Shown piece by piece: positions 8,030-15,964 of a stretch of 43,441 bases of DNA (position 1 is the stretch's first letter; every line of letters starts with the position of its first letter). A program made the position numbers and the translations under genes. The stretch is taken from the NCBI GenBank assembly GCA_018823105.1, contig JAHJJH010000276.1, positions 1 through 43,441 of the forward strand. The letters run 5' to 3'. This DNA comes from Verrucomicrobiota bacterium (lineage in GTDB: Bacteria; Verrucomicrobiota; Kiritimatiellia; CAIQIC01; JAGNIJ01). The notes beneath the pieces were generated by a model. The model was given only the letters and a program-made list of their open reading frames with translations. It made no database searches and was not told the DNA's origin.

Positions 8030-8793
8030 GATACGCCCCCTGCCTGGTCGTGCTGGTGGCAAATGGTGTGCTGCGCGAAAGCGCCGAAGCGCGCAGTCAT
8101 TTCGGGCGAATCGCAGAAATCGGTGAAGGAACCGGAGAAGATTACGGTCCGGTCGAGGTAGAGCAACCGGCCGGCGTAGCGGCCCGCGGTGGCACTGTCG
8201 TGGGTGACCAGGACCACCGTGACGCCGTCCTGCCGGTTCAGCGTGGCCAGCAGTTCGTAGAAGGCGTTCCGACTGTCCGGGTCGAGGGCCAGCGTGGGCT
8301 CGTCCAGCAATAGCAATCGGGGCCGGTTCACCAGCGCCCGGGCCAGAAGGACGCGCTGCCGCTGGCCGCCGGACAGTTCCCCGATGCGGCGCGGCGCCAG
8401 GTTGGCGATATCCAAACGCGCGAGGGACTCGGATATCGCCTGGGCATCCGCTCGGTCCATCCAGCGCGGGAAGTGTTTGCCCGCGAGCCGCTCCATGCCG
8501 ACCACCTCCTGTACCGTGGCCGGGAAGCGGGGGAAGGCGAGTCCGTTGAACTGCGGAAGATACCCCAGGCGGTGCCAATCGCGGAAGCGGGCCGGGGACT
8601 CCCCGAACAGAGAAACCCGGCCCGTTTCCGGCCGCATCAGGCCCAGCACCACCTTCAGCAGCGTGGTCTTGCCCGAACCGTTCGGGCCCACGATGGCCCA
8701 GAATTCGCCTGCCCCCGCTTGCCACGACACGCGGTCGAGCGCGACGCCAAGGCCGTAGGTGGCCGTCAGGTTCTGGACTTCAATAACGTTCAT
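8026..8793 (-). CDS. znuC: Zinc/manganese ABC transporter ATPase (ZnuC-like)
   Basis: 255 residues. Walker A GPNGSGKTT (from residue 36), Q-loop LPQFNG, signature LSGGQRQR, Walker B RLLLLDEP followed by PTLALDP, and switch His in LVTHD. The C-terminus is His-rich (AQHTICHQHDQ), which may bind metal. It energises metal import at the inner membrane. It overlaps the binding-protein gene by ATGA and the permease gene by GTGA. Confidence 0.93.
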   Translation of the reverse strand: MNVIEVQNLTATYGLGVALDRVSWQAGAGEFWAIVGPNGSGKTTLLKVVLGLMRPETGRVSLFGESPARFRDWHRLGYLPQFNGLAFPRFPATVQEVVGMERLAGKHFPRWMDRADAQAISESLARLDIANLAPRRIGELSGGQRQRVLLARALVNRPRLLLLDEPTLALDPDSRNAFYELLATLNRQDGVTVVLVTHDSATAGRYAGRLLYLDRTVIFSGSFTDFCDSPEMTARFGAFAQHTICHQHDQAGGVS

Positions 8794-9698
8794 TCACAAC
8801 CCAGGGCCACGCGCAATTTGGACAGGTTGTCTTCCATGATCGAGAGATAAGTCACGTCGCCCCGGGCGTGTTCTTCCCGGCTCAAATTATGCGCGCCGTG
8901 CAGCATCACGAGCCTGGCCCCGGTTTCCTCGGCGATGATGCGTCCGACCTTTGGATCAAGCAATTCCTCGTAAAACAGCGTGGTCTGCCCCGAGGCCCGT
9001 ATCGTCCTGATCAGGGCGGATATTTGCGCGGGGGTGGGAGAGGCGCTGGGCGAAAAACCGGCATAGGGCGAAAGGTGCGTCAGCTCGTAGCGCCGCGCGA
9101 AGTAGCCGAACGCAAAATGCCCGCCGTACAGAATCCGCCGGTGGCGGCAGTGGGCCAGGCCGGCGGCGATGCGTTCGTGCAGGGCCTGCAGGGAAGCGAG
9201 GTATTCAGCGGCACGGGCGAGGTACATCTCGCGCCCCTCGGAATCCGCCTGCGCCAGTCCCTCGGCGATGGACGAGACAACCGCCTGCGCCAGGACCGGG
9301 TCCAGCCAGACATGAGGATCCGTATCGCCATGCCCATGCCGATGCTTTTCCCCGTTCTCGTCCTCGCGCATCGCATCCCGCCCGGCCTTGATGACCACGA
9401 GGCGATGGCTATCGAGCCCCCTCAGCAGATCCTCCGCCCAGGGCTCCATGTTCTCACCCAGGTAAATGAAAACATCCGCCCTGTTCAAGGCCAGGACATC
9501 CGACGGTTTCGGGGCGAAGGCATGCGCCTCGACGCCCGGCGGCAGCAGTTGTCTCACGGTAACCCGGTCGCCCCCGACCGCGCGCGCCCAGTCGGTAAGC
9601 GGGAAAATGGTGGTTACCACTTGAATCTGGGCGTCGACCCGGGCTATGCCCCAGCCGGCGGTCAGCAGCAGTCCCGACAGTATTCTCGAGGCCATCAT
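8790..9698 (-). CDS. znuA: Periplasmic zinc-binding protein (ZnuA-like)
   Basis: 302 residues of the cluster A-I metal-binding family (PF01297). It has a signal peptide ending near RVDAQ, the start motif QVVTTIFPLTDWARAVGGD, a metal His in PPGVEAHAFAPKPSDV, an acidic His-rich loop (EKHRHGHGDTDPHVWLDP), a third His in LYGGHFAFGYFARRY, and Glu/Asp in LFYEELLDPKV. The His-rich loop favours zinc over manganese. It is the first gene of the module, divergent from the Fur-type regulator. Confidence 0.92.
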   Translation of the reverse strand: MMASRILSGLLLTAGWGIARVDAQIQVVTTIFPLTDWARAVGGDRVTVRQLLPPGVEAHAFAPKPSDVLALNRADVFIYLGENMEPWAEDLLRGLDSHRLVVIKAGRDAMREDENGEKHRHGHGDTDPHVWLDPVLAQAVVSSIAEGLAQADSEGREMYLARAAEYLASLQALHERIAAGLAHCRHRRILYGGHFAFGYFARRYELTHLSPYAGFSPSASPTPAQISALIRTIRASGQTTLFYEELLDPKVGRIIAEETGARLVMLHGAHNLSREEHARGDVTYLSIMEDNLSKLRVALGCE

Positions 9699-9714
9699 AA
9701 TCGTCGCAACCTTC

Positions 9715-9744
9715 TTGTCATGACTGCTATTGAAATGCTATTCT
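9715..9744 (+). promoter_or_regulatory. Candidate promoter of the Fur/Zur regulator gene
   Basis: TTGTCA (9715-9720), 18-bp spacer, TATTCT (9739-9744), 26 nt before the ATG at 9770. The -10 box lies inside the dyad operator candidate, so binding there would repress the regulator itself. Confidence 0.4.
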
Positions 9745-9757
9745 CATTAAAAGAATA
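9739..9757. promoter_or_regulatory. Candidate Zur/Fur operator between znuA and the regulator
   Basis: A 19-bp dyad TATTCT-N7-AGAATA lies in the 71-bp gap between the divergent zinc-transport and regulator genes. Fur-family proteins bind AT-rich dyads of about this length. Its position suits shared repression of both directions. Binding has not been shown. Confidence 0.45.
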
Positions 9758-9769
9758 TTCAGAAGGGAA

Positions 9770-10180
9770 ATGAAGCTCAATAAGAAAATGTCGGGTATGA
9801 AGCGAATAACCCGTCAACGCATGGCATTATTACGGGTATTCGAGCAGGGAGTACGGCCCCTGACACCCCGGGAGGCCTTGATGGCAGCGCGACGGTCGGT
9901 CCAGGGCCTTGGCTTGGCCACGGTTTATCGCACGGCCAAACTGCTGACGTCGGAAGGTCTTTTAAAAACGGTGGAATTGCCCAAAGAACCGGTCCGATAT
10001 GAACGGGGAAGCTCAACCCATCACCACCATTTCCGGTGCGAGGACTGTGGCCGGGTCTATCTCATCCGCGGTTGTCCCGGCCCTATGAAGAGCCTGGCCC
10101 CACCAGGTTTCTCAGTTCGATCTCACACCATCATCCTGCATGGCGCCTGCTCCGCGTGCCGGATGCCGACTCGGAAATGA
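9770..10180 (+). CDS. zur: Fur-family regulator, probably Zur
   Basis: 136 residues. N-terminal winged helix (ITRQRMALLRVFEQGVRPLTPREA ... GLGLATVYRTAKLL), then the family's His cluster STHHHHFRCEDCGRVY with the first CxxC of the structural zinc site, and a C-terminal CSAC that supplies the second pair. Fur members with this CxxC/CxxC arrangement sense Fe, Zn or Mn. The divergent position next to znuABC makes zinc the best guess. Start is the ATG at 9770 after AGAAGG; an internal ATG at 9797 is an alternative. Confidence 0.88.
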   Translation: MKLNKKMSGMKRITRQRMALLRVFEQGVRPLTPREALMAARRSVQGLGLATVYRTAKLLTSEGLLKTVELPKEPVRYERGSSTHHHHFRCEDCGRVYLIRGCPGPMKSLAPPGFSVRSHTIILHGACSACRMPTRK

Positions 10181-10215
10181 AAACGGAACTCCCGGGTACT
10201 CCCAGGCACTTACGA

Positions 10216-10863
10216 TTATTCGCCGACCGCATAAAGATATCCAAAAAAGACAAGCATACGCAGTTTTCCGGTTAGAACAGATCTGCATCCGGCTGACCGC
10301 AATATGTCGGCAAGTTGTTTTTCCGTGTACCAATGCTCATTCCCTTCAAGGAAGGCGTGCGATAGTTTCTTGGGAATTATTTTCGCCAGCAGTAATAAAA
10401 TGCGGAACCCGATGCTCAAGCGCGGAATGATTATCAGTATCTGTCGGCCGACTCTGAGCATCTCGCGCACGGGGGCAACGACATCGTCAAAGTGCTCAAT
10501 GGTTCCGCTGTTCCACACAAGATCAAAAGACTTTGATTCGAAAGGCATATGGGTCAGGTCCGCCTGCACCGTGTCTAAACGGACGCTGTATTTTGCGGCG
10601 GCGCGCCGCGCAATATCAAGCGCACCACTTGAGTAATCCAGTGCCGTGACACGGTCGCCGCGTTTATTTGCAAGCTGTATTGAACTCAGGGCTGAGCCGC
10701 TGCCCGCTTCGAGCACCGTTCCCTTTTTCGTTAACCGAAGCGCAACACCCACAAAACAGCCCGTCCAATAACGCTCCCGAAGCAGATACAAGAACGCCGA
10801 AAAGGGGTTCCGTGACGTTTCCGTTTTCCAATAGTCTTCCCAAGAGTTAATTGTTTGTGGCAT
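10216..10863 (-). CDS. SAM-dependent methyltransferase (class I)
   Basis: 215 residues. Motif I is VLEAGSGSALSSIQLA, an acidic residue follows beta-2 (VTALDYSSGALDIA), and post-motif FDLVWNSGTIEHFDD matches Methyltransf_11/25 families. C-terminal LLLLAKIIPKKLSHAF is a hydrophobic-basic helix. I chose MPQTINSWEDYW at 10863, which overlaps the upstream gene by 17 nt. An in-frame ATG at 10929 would overlap it by 83 nt. The neighbours are glycosyltransferases, so a glycan or lipid-linked sugar may be methylated. It lies in the AT-richer island and converges with the zur gene. Confidence 0.85.
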   Translation of the reverse strand: MPQTINSWEDYWKTETSRNPFSAFLYLLRERYWTGCFVGVALRLTKKGTVLEAGSGSALSSIQLANKRGDRVTALDYSSGALDIARRAAAKYSVRLDTVQADLTHMPFESKSFDLVWNSGTIEHFDDVVAPVREMLRVGRQILIIIPRLSIGFRILLLLAKIIPKKLSHAFLEGNEHWYTEKQLADILRSAGCRSVLTGKLRMLVFFGYLYAVGE

Positions 10864-12193
10864 GTAGAATTTCCCCAGATCTGGCCTGTGCCGTTCTTTG
10901 TATGGCCATCCACGCTGGTATCTTGCCAATTAGCGCCGCGCCGTAAAGCGGGAAAAGAGCGGCAATGGGGGCAAAATAGCGGTATGTTCCATATCCGCTG
11001 GCTGGCTGAATGACGAGAAAAGACATGATGGCAATGCTGGCGTAGGGAAACATCCTGAAGTAAATAATAAAACCAATGATCCCCAGAGGATAAATAAGAT
11101 AGTTCCAATTAAATAACATCATGTGGAGATTTCGTGCAGATTCCGAGTAGAAAAAGCCGGCATTCCATATCCATTGCATATTCCATGGCGGCTTCAAAGA
11201 GAATAGGCCGATCATATTCCTGAAGTACGCCTTGATGCCAACCCATGGATCTTCGGCAATAATTTGCCTCACACGGCCATAAAAATACGTATTCACTTCC
11301 GACTCGTTGGGCACCCGGCCCAGCTTATTTGCCAGGGCAACGTATTCGCTGTTTTTATCGACCGAGAAGGAGTTATCCGCCAAGTGCTGACCCCCCGTGG
11401 ATATGTAGAAATATTCTCCATAGTATGTGTAACTCCGGTAGAACATGAAAAGGACAACCAGGGCGATGGGTACGGCGATTACCACGCCGTGAAGCATCGC
11501 TTTCAGGGTCCTGACCTTAAGAAACTGAACCAACACAATGGGAATAAGCGTCACGGCAATCGGCTTTATCATGAAAGCCGCGCCGAGTATCAGGCCCTTC
11601 ATAAATGACAACAAGTAAGACGAGAGTTCCTCGTAGATGGAGCATATCGTAATGAAGGATATAAAACAGGTAATGAAGGCAGTCTCCGCGATAAGAATGG
11701 GCGTCCAGAATACAAACGGCAAGTACAGCAGTTGCGCGATAACCGATTCTTTATATAAGCCGCGGTGGCGACATAATAATACGAGGCATATCATTGAGAT
11801 GGCGTCCAGAAGTATGTTGAAATATAAGGGGTAGATGGGATTGAAGCCGGCAGCGATCAAAGGCGCGCGCGCTGGAACCTGTCTGGCCATCGGACTGTTT
11901 AAATACACATCCTTATTAAACCCGGTGATTTTATAGATGGCCGCCAGCAGCAAGGGGTAGCCCGGCGCATGAACTTGTCTGCTGACGAAACCCTGCCAGG
12001 CCGGATGCTCATGCCAATCACAAAGAAAGCCTTTGCCAGAAAGCAGGTTTAAGGCATATTCATGAAAATCGCGAGTGTCACTTCTGGCGATCCATGTAAT
12101 ATTGTTGACGAAATAGAGTCTCAGGCAAATGGCGATAACAAGAATGATCGCATGAAGGATGGCCAGCTTAAGGGTGGTCCGCTCAATCGTCAC
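10847..12193 (-). CDS. Membrane glycosyltransferase, GT39/ArnT-like
   Basis: 448 residues with about 10-12 membrane segments. After the first segment comes a loop with an acidic pair in ARSDTRDFHEYALNLLSGKG and then APGYPLLLAAIYKITG. This layout (D/E in the first periplasmic loop, 'PGYP') is typical of GT-C enzymes such as PMT/ArnT that use polyprenyl-phosphate sugars. The start is GTG at 12193 preceded by AAGGA at 8 nt; the longer frame from a GTG at 12220 lacks a spaced ribosome site. The gene overlaps the DPM1-like glycosyltransferase by 11 nt, which probably makes the lipid-linked donor that this enzyme uses. Confidence 0.78.
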   Translation of the reverse strand: MTIERTTLKLAILHAIILVIAICLRLYFVNNITWIARSDTRDFHEYALNLLSGKGFLCDWHEHPAWQGFVSRQVHAPGYPLLLAAIYKITGFNKDVYLNSPMARQVPARAPLIAAGFNPIYPLYFNILLDAISMICLVLLCRHRGLYKESVIAQLLYLPFVFWTPILIAETAFITCFISFITICSIYEELSSYLLSFMKGLILGAAFMIKPIAVTLIPIVLVQFLKVRTLKAMLHGVVIAVPIALVVLFMFYRSYTYYGEYFYISTGGQHLADNSFSVDKNSEYVALANKLGRVPNESEVNTYFYGRVRQIIAEDPWVGIKAYFRNMIGLFSLKPPWNMQWIWNAGFFYSESARNLHMMLFNWNYLIYPLGIIGFIIYFRMFPYASIAIMSFLVIQPASGYGTYRYFAPIAALFPLYGAALIGKIPAWMAIQRTAQARSGEILHATNN

Positions 12194-12986
12194 GAGACTG
12201 GTCCTTTCTGCGGTAGTCACCCTTGGACAGCATTTTTTCTAACCATACATACAATATGATAAACAAATAACGGCTCCCCATTTCCTTTATCTTCAAGTTG
12301 GATTTTCCCCACTTGCGATTTGTCCACGTAATTGGAATTATCCTGTAATTAAATCCCCTGGCAATAGCCTTCAGGGGAAGTTCAACAGCCAGATTGAAAT
12401 GTTTGGAAAACAACGGCTGGACTCCTTCTATGACCTTGCGGTGATAGCATTTGAAGGCGTTGGTTATATCGTTATGGCTAATGCGAAATAATAGCTTAAT
12501 GAAATAATTGGCCATGCGATTGAGAATCAGCTTCACCCATGGATATCCCTCCAAAGATGCGCCGGGAATAAAGCGCGATCCAAATACGCATTCAGCGCCT
12601 TGCTTCATAAGGAGGTAATATGAAATAATATCTTCTGGAGAATCAGACAAGTCTCCCATTACGATGCAGGCCGCTTGGCCGCGAAATACGCTTAGGCCTT
12701 TTCGGATGGCATTGCCAAATCCGGGTTCTTCCTCGCTTTCATAACAGTTTATTTGCGTATGATCTGCGGAAAGCCTAGCGATGACGGCGCTTGTATCGTC
12801 GGTGCTGTGATCATTTATTAGAATGACCTCATAATCACAAATCTGGTGAGTTCTGAAATGATCCATGATACATGAACAGGTCGTAGCTATTCCGGGCGCT
12901 TCATTGTGGGCTGGAATAATAATGGAAAAAAAGGTGGCTCCGGCACCTTCGCAATCCAATGATGACTGTTTTGCTTCGGCATTCAT
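12183..12986 (-). CDS. GT2 glycosyltransferase, dolichol-phosphate-mannose-synthase-like
   Basis: 267 residues. N-terminal GT-A pattern FFSIIIPAHNEAPGI, then EVILINDHSTDDTSAVI, FGNAIRKGLSVFRGQAACIV, a DxD-like metal site MGDLSDSPEDI, and WTNRKWGKSNLKIKEM. The last is the DPM1-type 'R..G.SK' signature. The enzyme should transfer a sugar from a nucleotide donor to polyprenyl phosphate at the cytoplasmic face. No C-terminal membrane pair is present, only one hydrophobic stretch (YLFIILYVWLEKML). It is translationally linked to the GT39-like gene. Confidence 0.87.
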   Translation of the reverse strand: MNAEAKQSSLDCEGAGATFFSIIIPAHNEAPGIATTCSCIMDHFRTHQICDYEVILINDHSTDDTSAVIARLSADHTQINCYESEEEPGFGNAIRKGLSVFRGQAACIVMGDLSDSPEDIISYYLLMKQGAECVFGSRFIPGASLEGYPWVKLILNRMANYFIKLLFRISHNDITNAFKCYHRKVIEGVQPLFSKHFNLAVELPLKAIARGFNYRIIPITWTNRKWGKSNLKIKEMGSRYLFIILYVWLEKMLSKGDYRRKDQSRDD

Positions 12987-13161
12987 ACAAGATTAACCTT
13001 CTATCAGCGGCCTGAAAATGTCCAGAATAATATGCTGCTCACGCAGACCCCGCAAGGGCCAGCACAAGGGTCCTCGTGAGGCATTGGTTGCAGTGTGAGG
13101 CCTATGGCCCAAGGAAGCGTTGCCGATAGAGGCGGCTGTTCAAGAGAACGGCAGCATGAAG

Positions 13162-14010
13162 CTACGGCGATATTTTTACTTGTATCCTGTGTAGCTGCCG
13201 TGGTGGTTCATTCGTATCTAGAAGAACATCCTCTCCGCCCGCTCCTGAAATGTCGACCTGACCCGGTACATCCGTCCATTCTTCATTCGTTAGGTCAGAA
13301 ATGTACTGCAAGGTATAATAGCGCTGGGCAGAGGACGGGAAGTAGAACAAGTGCCCCCACGGTTTCGTAACCTCCTTTACGATCGAGAGAAAAGAGGAAG
13401 GATCCCTTGGATTTGTGTCCATTACTTGCTCTTGCCACGCAGGAACATGGTCTCCTTCATCATATTCTTCCGTGACTTTAAAGTGGTCCAGCCACCAGTT
13501 AGGTGTTCCGAGTGGCTGCTTTTCAAAGGCGATAGTCCGCACATCGTAGCTGGGCAACGCTCCATGGAAATGAATCCATCCTATATTCTCGCTCCATGCG
13601 CTGCCGTCGAACACCCCAGAATTCATATCGATCACTACCCCCCCATAAGCAGGATCGAACTTAATCCAGCCGACGGATTCGCCCCACGCATAGCCAAAGA
13701 GACTGCCACTGCCATCAAAATTAACACCCCAATCATTGGTGTCTGAATTCGTATAGGGGCCTTCATTACCATTGCCCATCTTGACCCACCCGATATTCTC
13801 CCCCCAGGCGTAGCCGTCCAGATAGCCTATCGATCCGTCAAAATGAATACTTACTCCTCCACCAACTGGCGCGAAATTTATCCATCCAGCGTTTTCAGAC
13901 CATGCATGCTTATTCGTCGGATCAATACCAGTGGATGCGCATACCTGGAGCGTGACCATGCAAACGCATACAAAAACAAATAGTCGTCTATTTGTTAATA
14001 TATCGATCAT
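13162..14010 (-). CDS. Exported protein with GYAW-ENIGWI repeats
   Basis: 282 residues, start MIDILTNRRLF at 14010 after GAGGACTT. Signal peptide about 1-28 (VCVCMVTLQVCAS). Residues about 30-165 hold four repeats of roughly 30-40 residues built on A-W-[SG]-E-[NS]-x-G-W-[IV]: HAWSENAGWINF, YAWGENIGWVKM, YAWGESVGWIKF and SAWSENIGWIHF. After a linker (GTPNWWLDHFKV), the C-terminal part AWQEQVMDTNPRDPSSFL and YYTLQYISDLTNEEWTDVPG matches the tail found on exported proteins of Verrucomicrobiota/Kiritimatiellota. Function unknown; probably surface or extracellular. It follows the DUF1566 gene by 22 nt and is AT-richer than the flanks. Confidence 0.82.
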   Translation of the reverse strand: MIDILTNRRLFVFVCVCMVTLQVCASTGIDPTNKHAWSENAGWINFAPVGGGVSIHFDGSIGYLDGYAWGENIGWVKMGNGNEGPYTNSDTNDWGVNFDGSGSLFGYAWGESVGWIKFDPAYGGVVIDMNSGVFDGSAWSENIGWIHFHGALPSYDVRTIAFEKQPLGTPNWWLDHFKVTEEYDEGDHVPAWQEQVMDTNPRDPSSFLSIVKEVTKPWGHLFYFPSSAQRYYTLQYISDLTNEEWTDVPGQVDISGAGGEDVLLDTNEPPRQLHRIQVKISP

Positions 14011-14032
14011 TTCCAAGTCCTCTTCCCGTACC

Positions 14033-14719
14033 TCATAATCCTCCCCGGACAGGCCATACATAATAACTGTCGTATTTATGATCTGGCACTACCCAGCCAT
14101 CATTCATGCTTACCCACCAGGCGAATCCGGTCGCGTTACAGTACGTGGAACTTGACCAGTAGTTTGACCACATGACATTTGCGAATGGGTGTTCCGATGG
14201 CAATCCTGGGCCATACTCCTCATGGTCAATTAAACTTAACAGTTCGAGGCGATTAGGCAGGCGCCAGTCGGTATTATCTCCATAGTCTAACTCGTTGCAA
14301 TAATCAATGGCTTCGACCCATTGTCTCGTATTATCGATTAAGTTTGCATTTCGTGCCCACGTAAGGCCGGTAAGATTATCAAGAACTAGATTGCTATTAG
14401 CTTGGATTACAAATCGAGGACTCGGCCACTCAAAACCGGCTTGGTAGAATCCATCATCTCCGGAATGATAAGATGTAATTTGTCCGGTTTTAGGTACGGG
14501 GGCATTAGTTGAGCCCATCCATACCGTGTTGGTCTCGGTAATAGTGTTTGTAATTACGACAGAACCGGAAACAATCAACTGATAGAGATCCTCCATCGAA
14601 TGCATCGTAGGTCCGGGAGGATTTGTGGGATCCATGGATCCCGCCAATACATGCGCAGGCATCAGCAAGATAGAAAAAATAGTCGCGAAAGAAAGTAACT
14701 TGAAAGTACGTGTGTTCAT
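14033..14719 (-). CDS. Exported DUF1566 (Lcl C-terminal domain) protein
   Basis: 228 residues. Start ATG at 14719 after GGAGG. Signal peptide ending near MPAHVLAGS, then a Thr/Asn-rich segment (SVVITNTITETNTVW). Residues about 100-228 form the DUF1566/Lcl fold: NLTGLTWARNANLI, WVEAIDYCNELDYGDNTDW, RLPNRLELLSLID, NYWSSSTYCNATGFAWWV and YYVWPVRGG. Such domains are C-type-lectin-like and occur on secreted or surface proteins; a ligand is not known. It is probably the first gene of a two-gene unit with the GYAW-repeat protein. Confidence 0.85.
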   Translation of the reverse strand: MNTRTFKLLSFATIFSILLMPAHVLAGSMDPTNPPGPTMHSMEDLYQLIVSGSVVITNTITETNTVWMGSTNAPVPKTGQITSYHSGDDGFYQAGFEWPSPRFVIQANSNLVLDNLTGLTWARNANLIDNTRQWVEAIDYCNELDYGDNTDWRLPNRLELLSLIDHEEYGPGLPSEHPFANVMWSNYWSSSTYCNATGFAWWVSMNDGWVVPDHKYDSYYVWPVRGGL

Positions 14720-14896
14720 AACAACCTCCATATATCTTATAGTTTGTTGATAATGATCTTATGTCAAGCTAAATAAGCAAGGCATAGACTATGTCCGTCT
14801 CTCTCGGGGGCTAATAGAACAAGCGCAATCGAAGCGCCTACACAACTCATTAATATGGCGCATGTTGGACTTCGTTGCCCGGGTAAATCTGCATTA

Positions 14897-15964
14897 TTAT
14901 TCCGCCAGCCACCTGGCCCGGTTATAGGCCAGGATTTCCTCCAGGATATCGGGCACGTTCTTCGTGAGGGTCCACCCGGGGTAGTGCGCTTGGAACTTGG
15001 AGACGTCGCTGATCCACCAGATGTGGTCGCCGATCCGGTTGGTTTCCACGTAACGGGTGTTCATCTTCCGCCCGGTCATCTCCTCGCAAAGGCCGACGGC
15101 TTCGAGCATCGAGCAGTGGCTGTGCCGGCTGCCGCCGAGGTTGTAGACTTCCCCCGGCCGCGGCGCCTGCGCAAAGCGCCCGAAGGCTTCAACCAGGTCA
15201 TGGCTGTGGATGTTGTCGCGGACCTGCTTGCCCTTGTACCCGTAAATCCGGTATTCGCGGCCGGTGACGGCGCATTTCATCAGATAGGCCAGGAACCCGT
15301 GCAGTTCCGCGCCGGCGTGCCGCGGCCCGGTGAGGCACCCGCCGCGGAAGATGCCGGTCCTCATTCCGAAATAGCGACCGTATTCCTGCACCATCACGTC
15401 CGCCGCCACCTTGGACGCGCCGAAGAGGGAGTGCCGGGTATGATCGATGGACATGTTCTCGTCGATGCCGTTGGCAAAGTAGGGATGCGTGGTGGCGATC
15501 TCCCATCGGGTCTCCGTTTCCACCAGCGGCAGCCGGTTGGGGGTGTCGCCATAGACCTTGTTGGTGGAGGTGAAAATGAACACGGCCTCCGGGCAGGCCA
15601 GACGGGTGGCCTCCAACAGGTTCAGCGTGCCCAGGGCGTTGACGCCGAAGTCGGTGAACGGCTCGCGCGCGGCCCAGTCGTGCGACGGTTGCGCGGCAGT
15701 GTGAATAATGAGGTCAAACGGCCCCTGTTCCGCGAACACGCGCCGGACGCCTTCGAAATCGCGGATATCCACCGCGTGGTTGACGAACCCGGGCACCTCG
15801 CGCAAGAGTTCCTGGAGGACCCAGCGGGTGGAGCCTTCCTTCCCGAAGAAATAGGCGCGCAGGTCGTTGTCCATGCCGACGACCTGAAACCCGAGGCCGG
15901 CAAAGTAACGCACAGATTCCGACCCGATCAGGCCGGCCGCGCCGGTGACAAGCGCTTTCTTCAT
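14897..15964 (-). CDS. SDR epimerase, CDP-tyvelose/paratose 2-epimerase-like, Phe in place of active-site Tyr
   Basis: 355 residues. NAD-binding motif [12 protein letters not shown], then [20 protein letters not shown] (Ser133/Thr134), and the CDP-paratose epimerase-type block [20 protein letters not shown], continuing [10 protein letters not shown]. The usual YxxxK is FxxxK here (Phe181, Lys185). The enzyme class inverts C2 of CDP-paratose to give CDP-tyvelose for O-antigen sugars. With the catalytic Tyr missing, it may use another group or act as a non-catalytic subunit. Its start overlaps the stop of the next SDR gene upstream by ATGA. Confidence 0.82.
   Translation of the reverse strand: MKKALVTGAAGLIGSESVRYFAGLGFQVVGMDNDLRAYFFGKEGSTRWVLQELLREVPGFVNHAVDIRDFEGVRRVFAEQGPFDLIIHTAAQPSHDWAAREPFTDFGVNALGTLNLLEATRLACPEAVFIFTSTNKVYGDTPNRLPLVETETRWEIATTHPYFANGIDENMSIDHTRHSLFGASKVAADVMVQEYGRYFGMRTGIFRGGCLTGPRHAGAELHGFLAYLMKCAVTGREYRIYGYKGKQVRDNIHSHDLVEAFGRFAQAPRPGEVYNLGGSRHSHCSMLEAVGLCEEMTGRKMNTRYVETNRIGDHIWWISDVSKFQAHYPGWTLTKNVPDILEEILAYNRARWLAE

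Noticed and set aside
8030-8725. N-terminal extension of the ZnuB-like permease
   Set aside because: It reads the ATPase gene in the wrong frame; the GTG at 8029 overlapping the ATPase stop fits the family length.
12987-13161. Riboswitch or small RNA upstream of the GT2 gene
   Set aside because: Some short complementary stretches (CCTCGTGAGG) are present, but no known riboswitch core or terminator was recognised.
14736-14767. Promoter TTGACA/TATAAG before the DUF1566 gene
   Set aside because: The spacer is 20 bp and the start would fall on the ribosome-binding site, leaving almost no leader.
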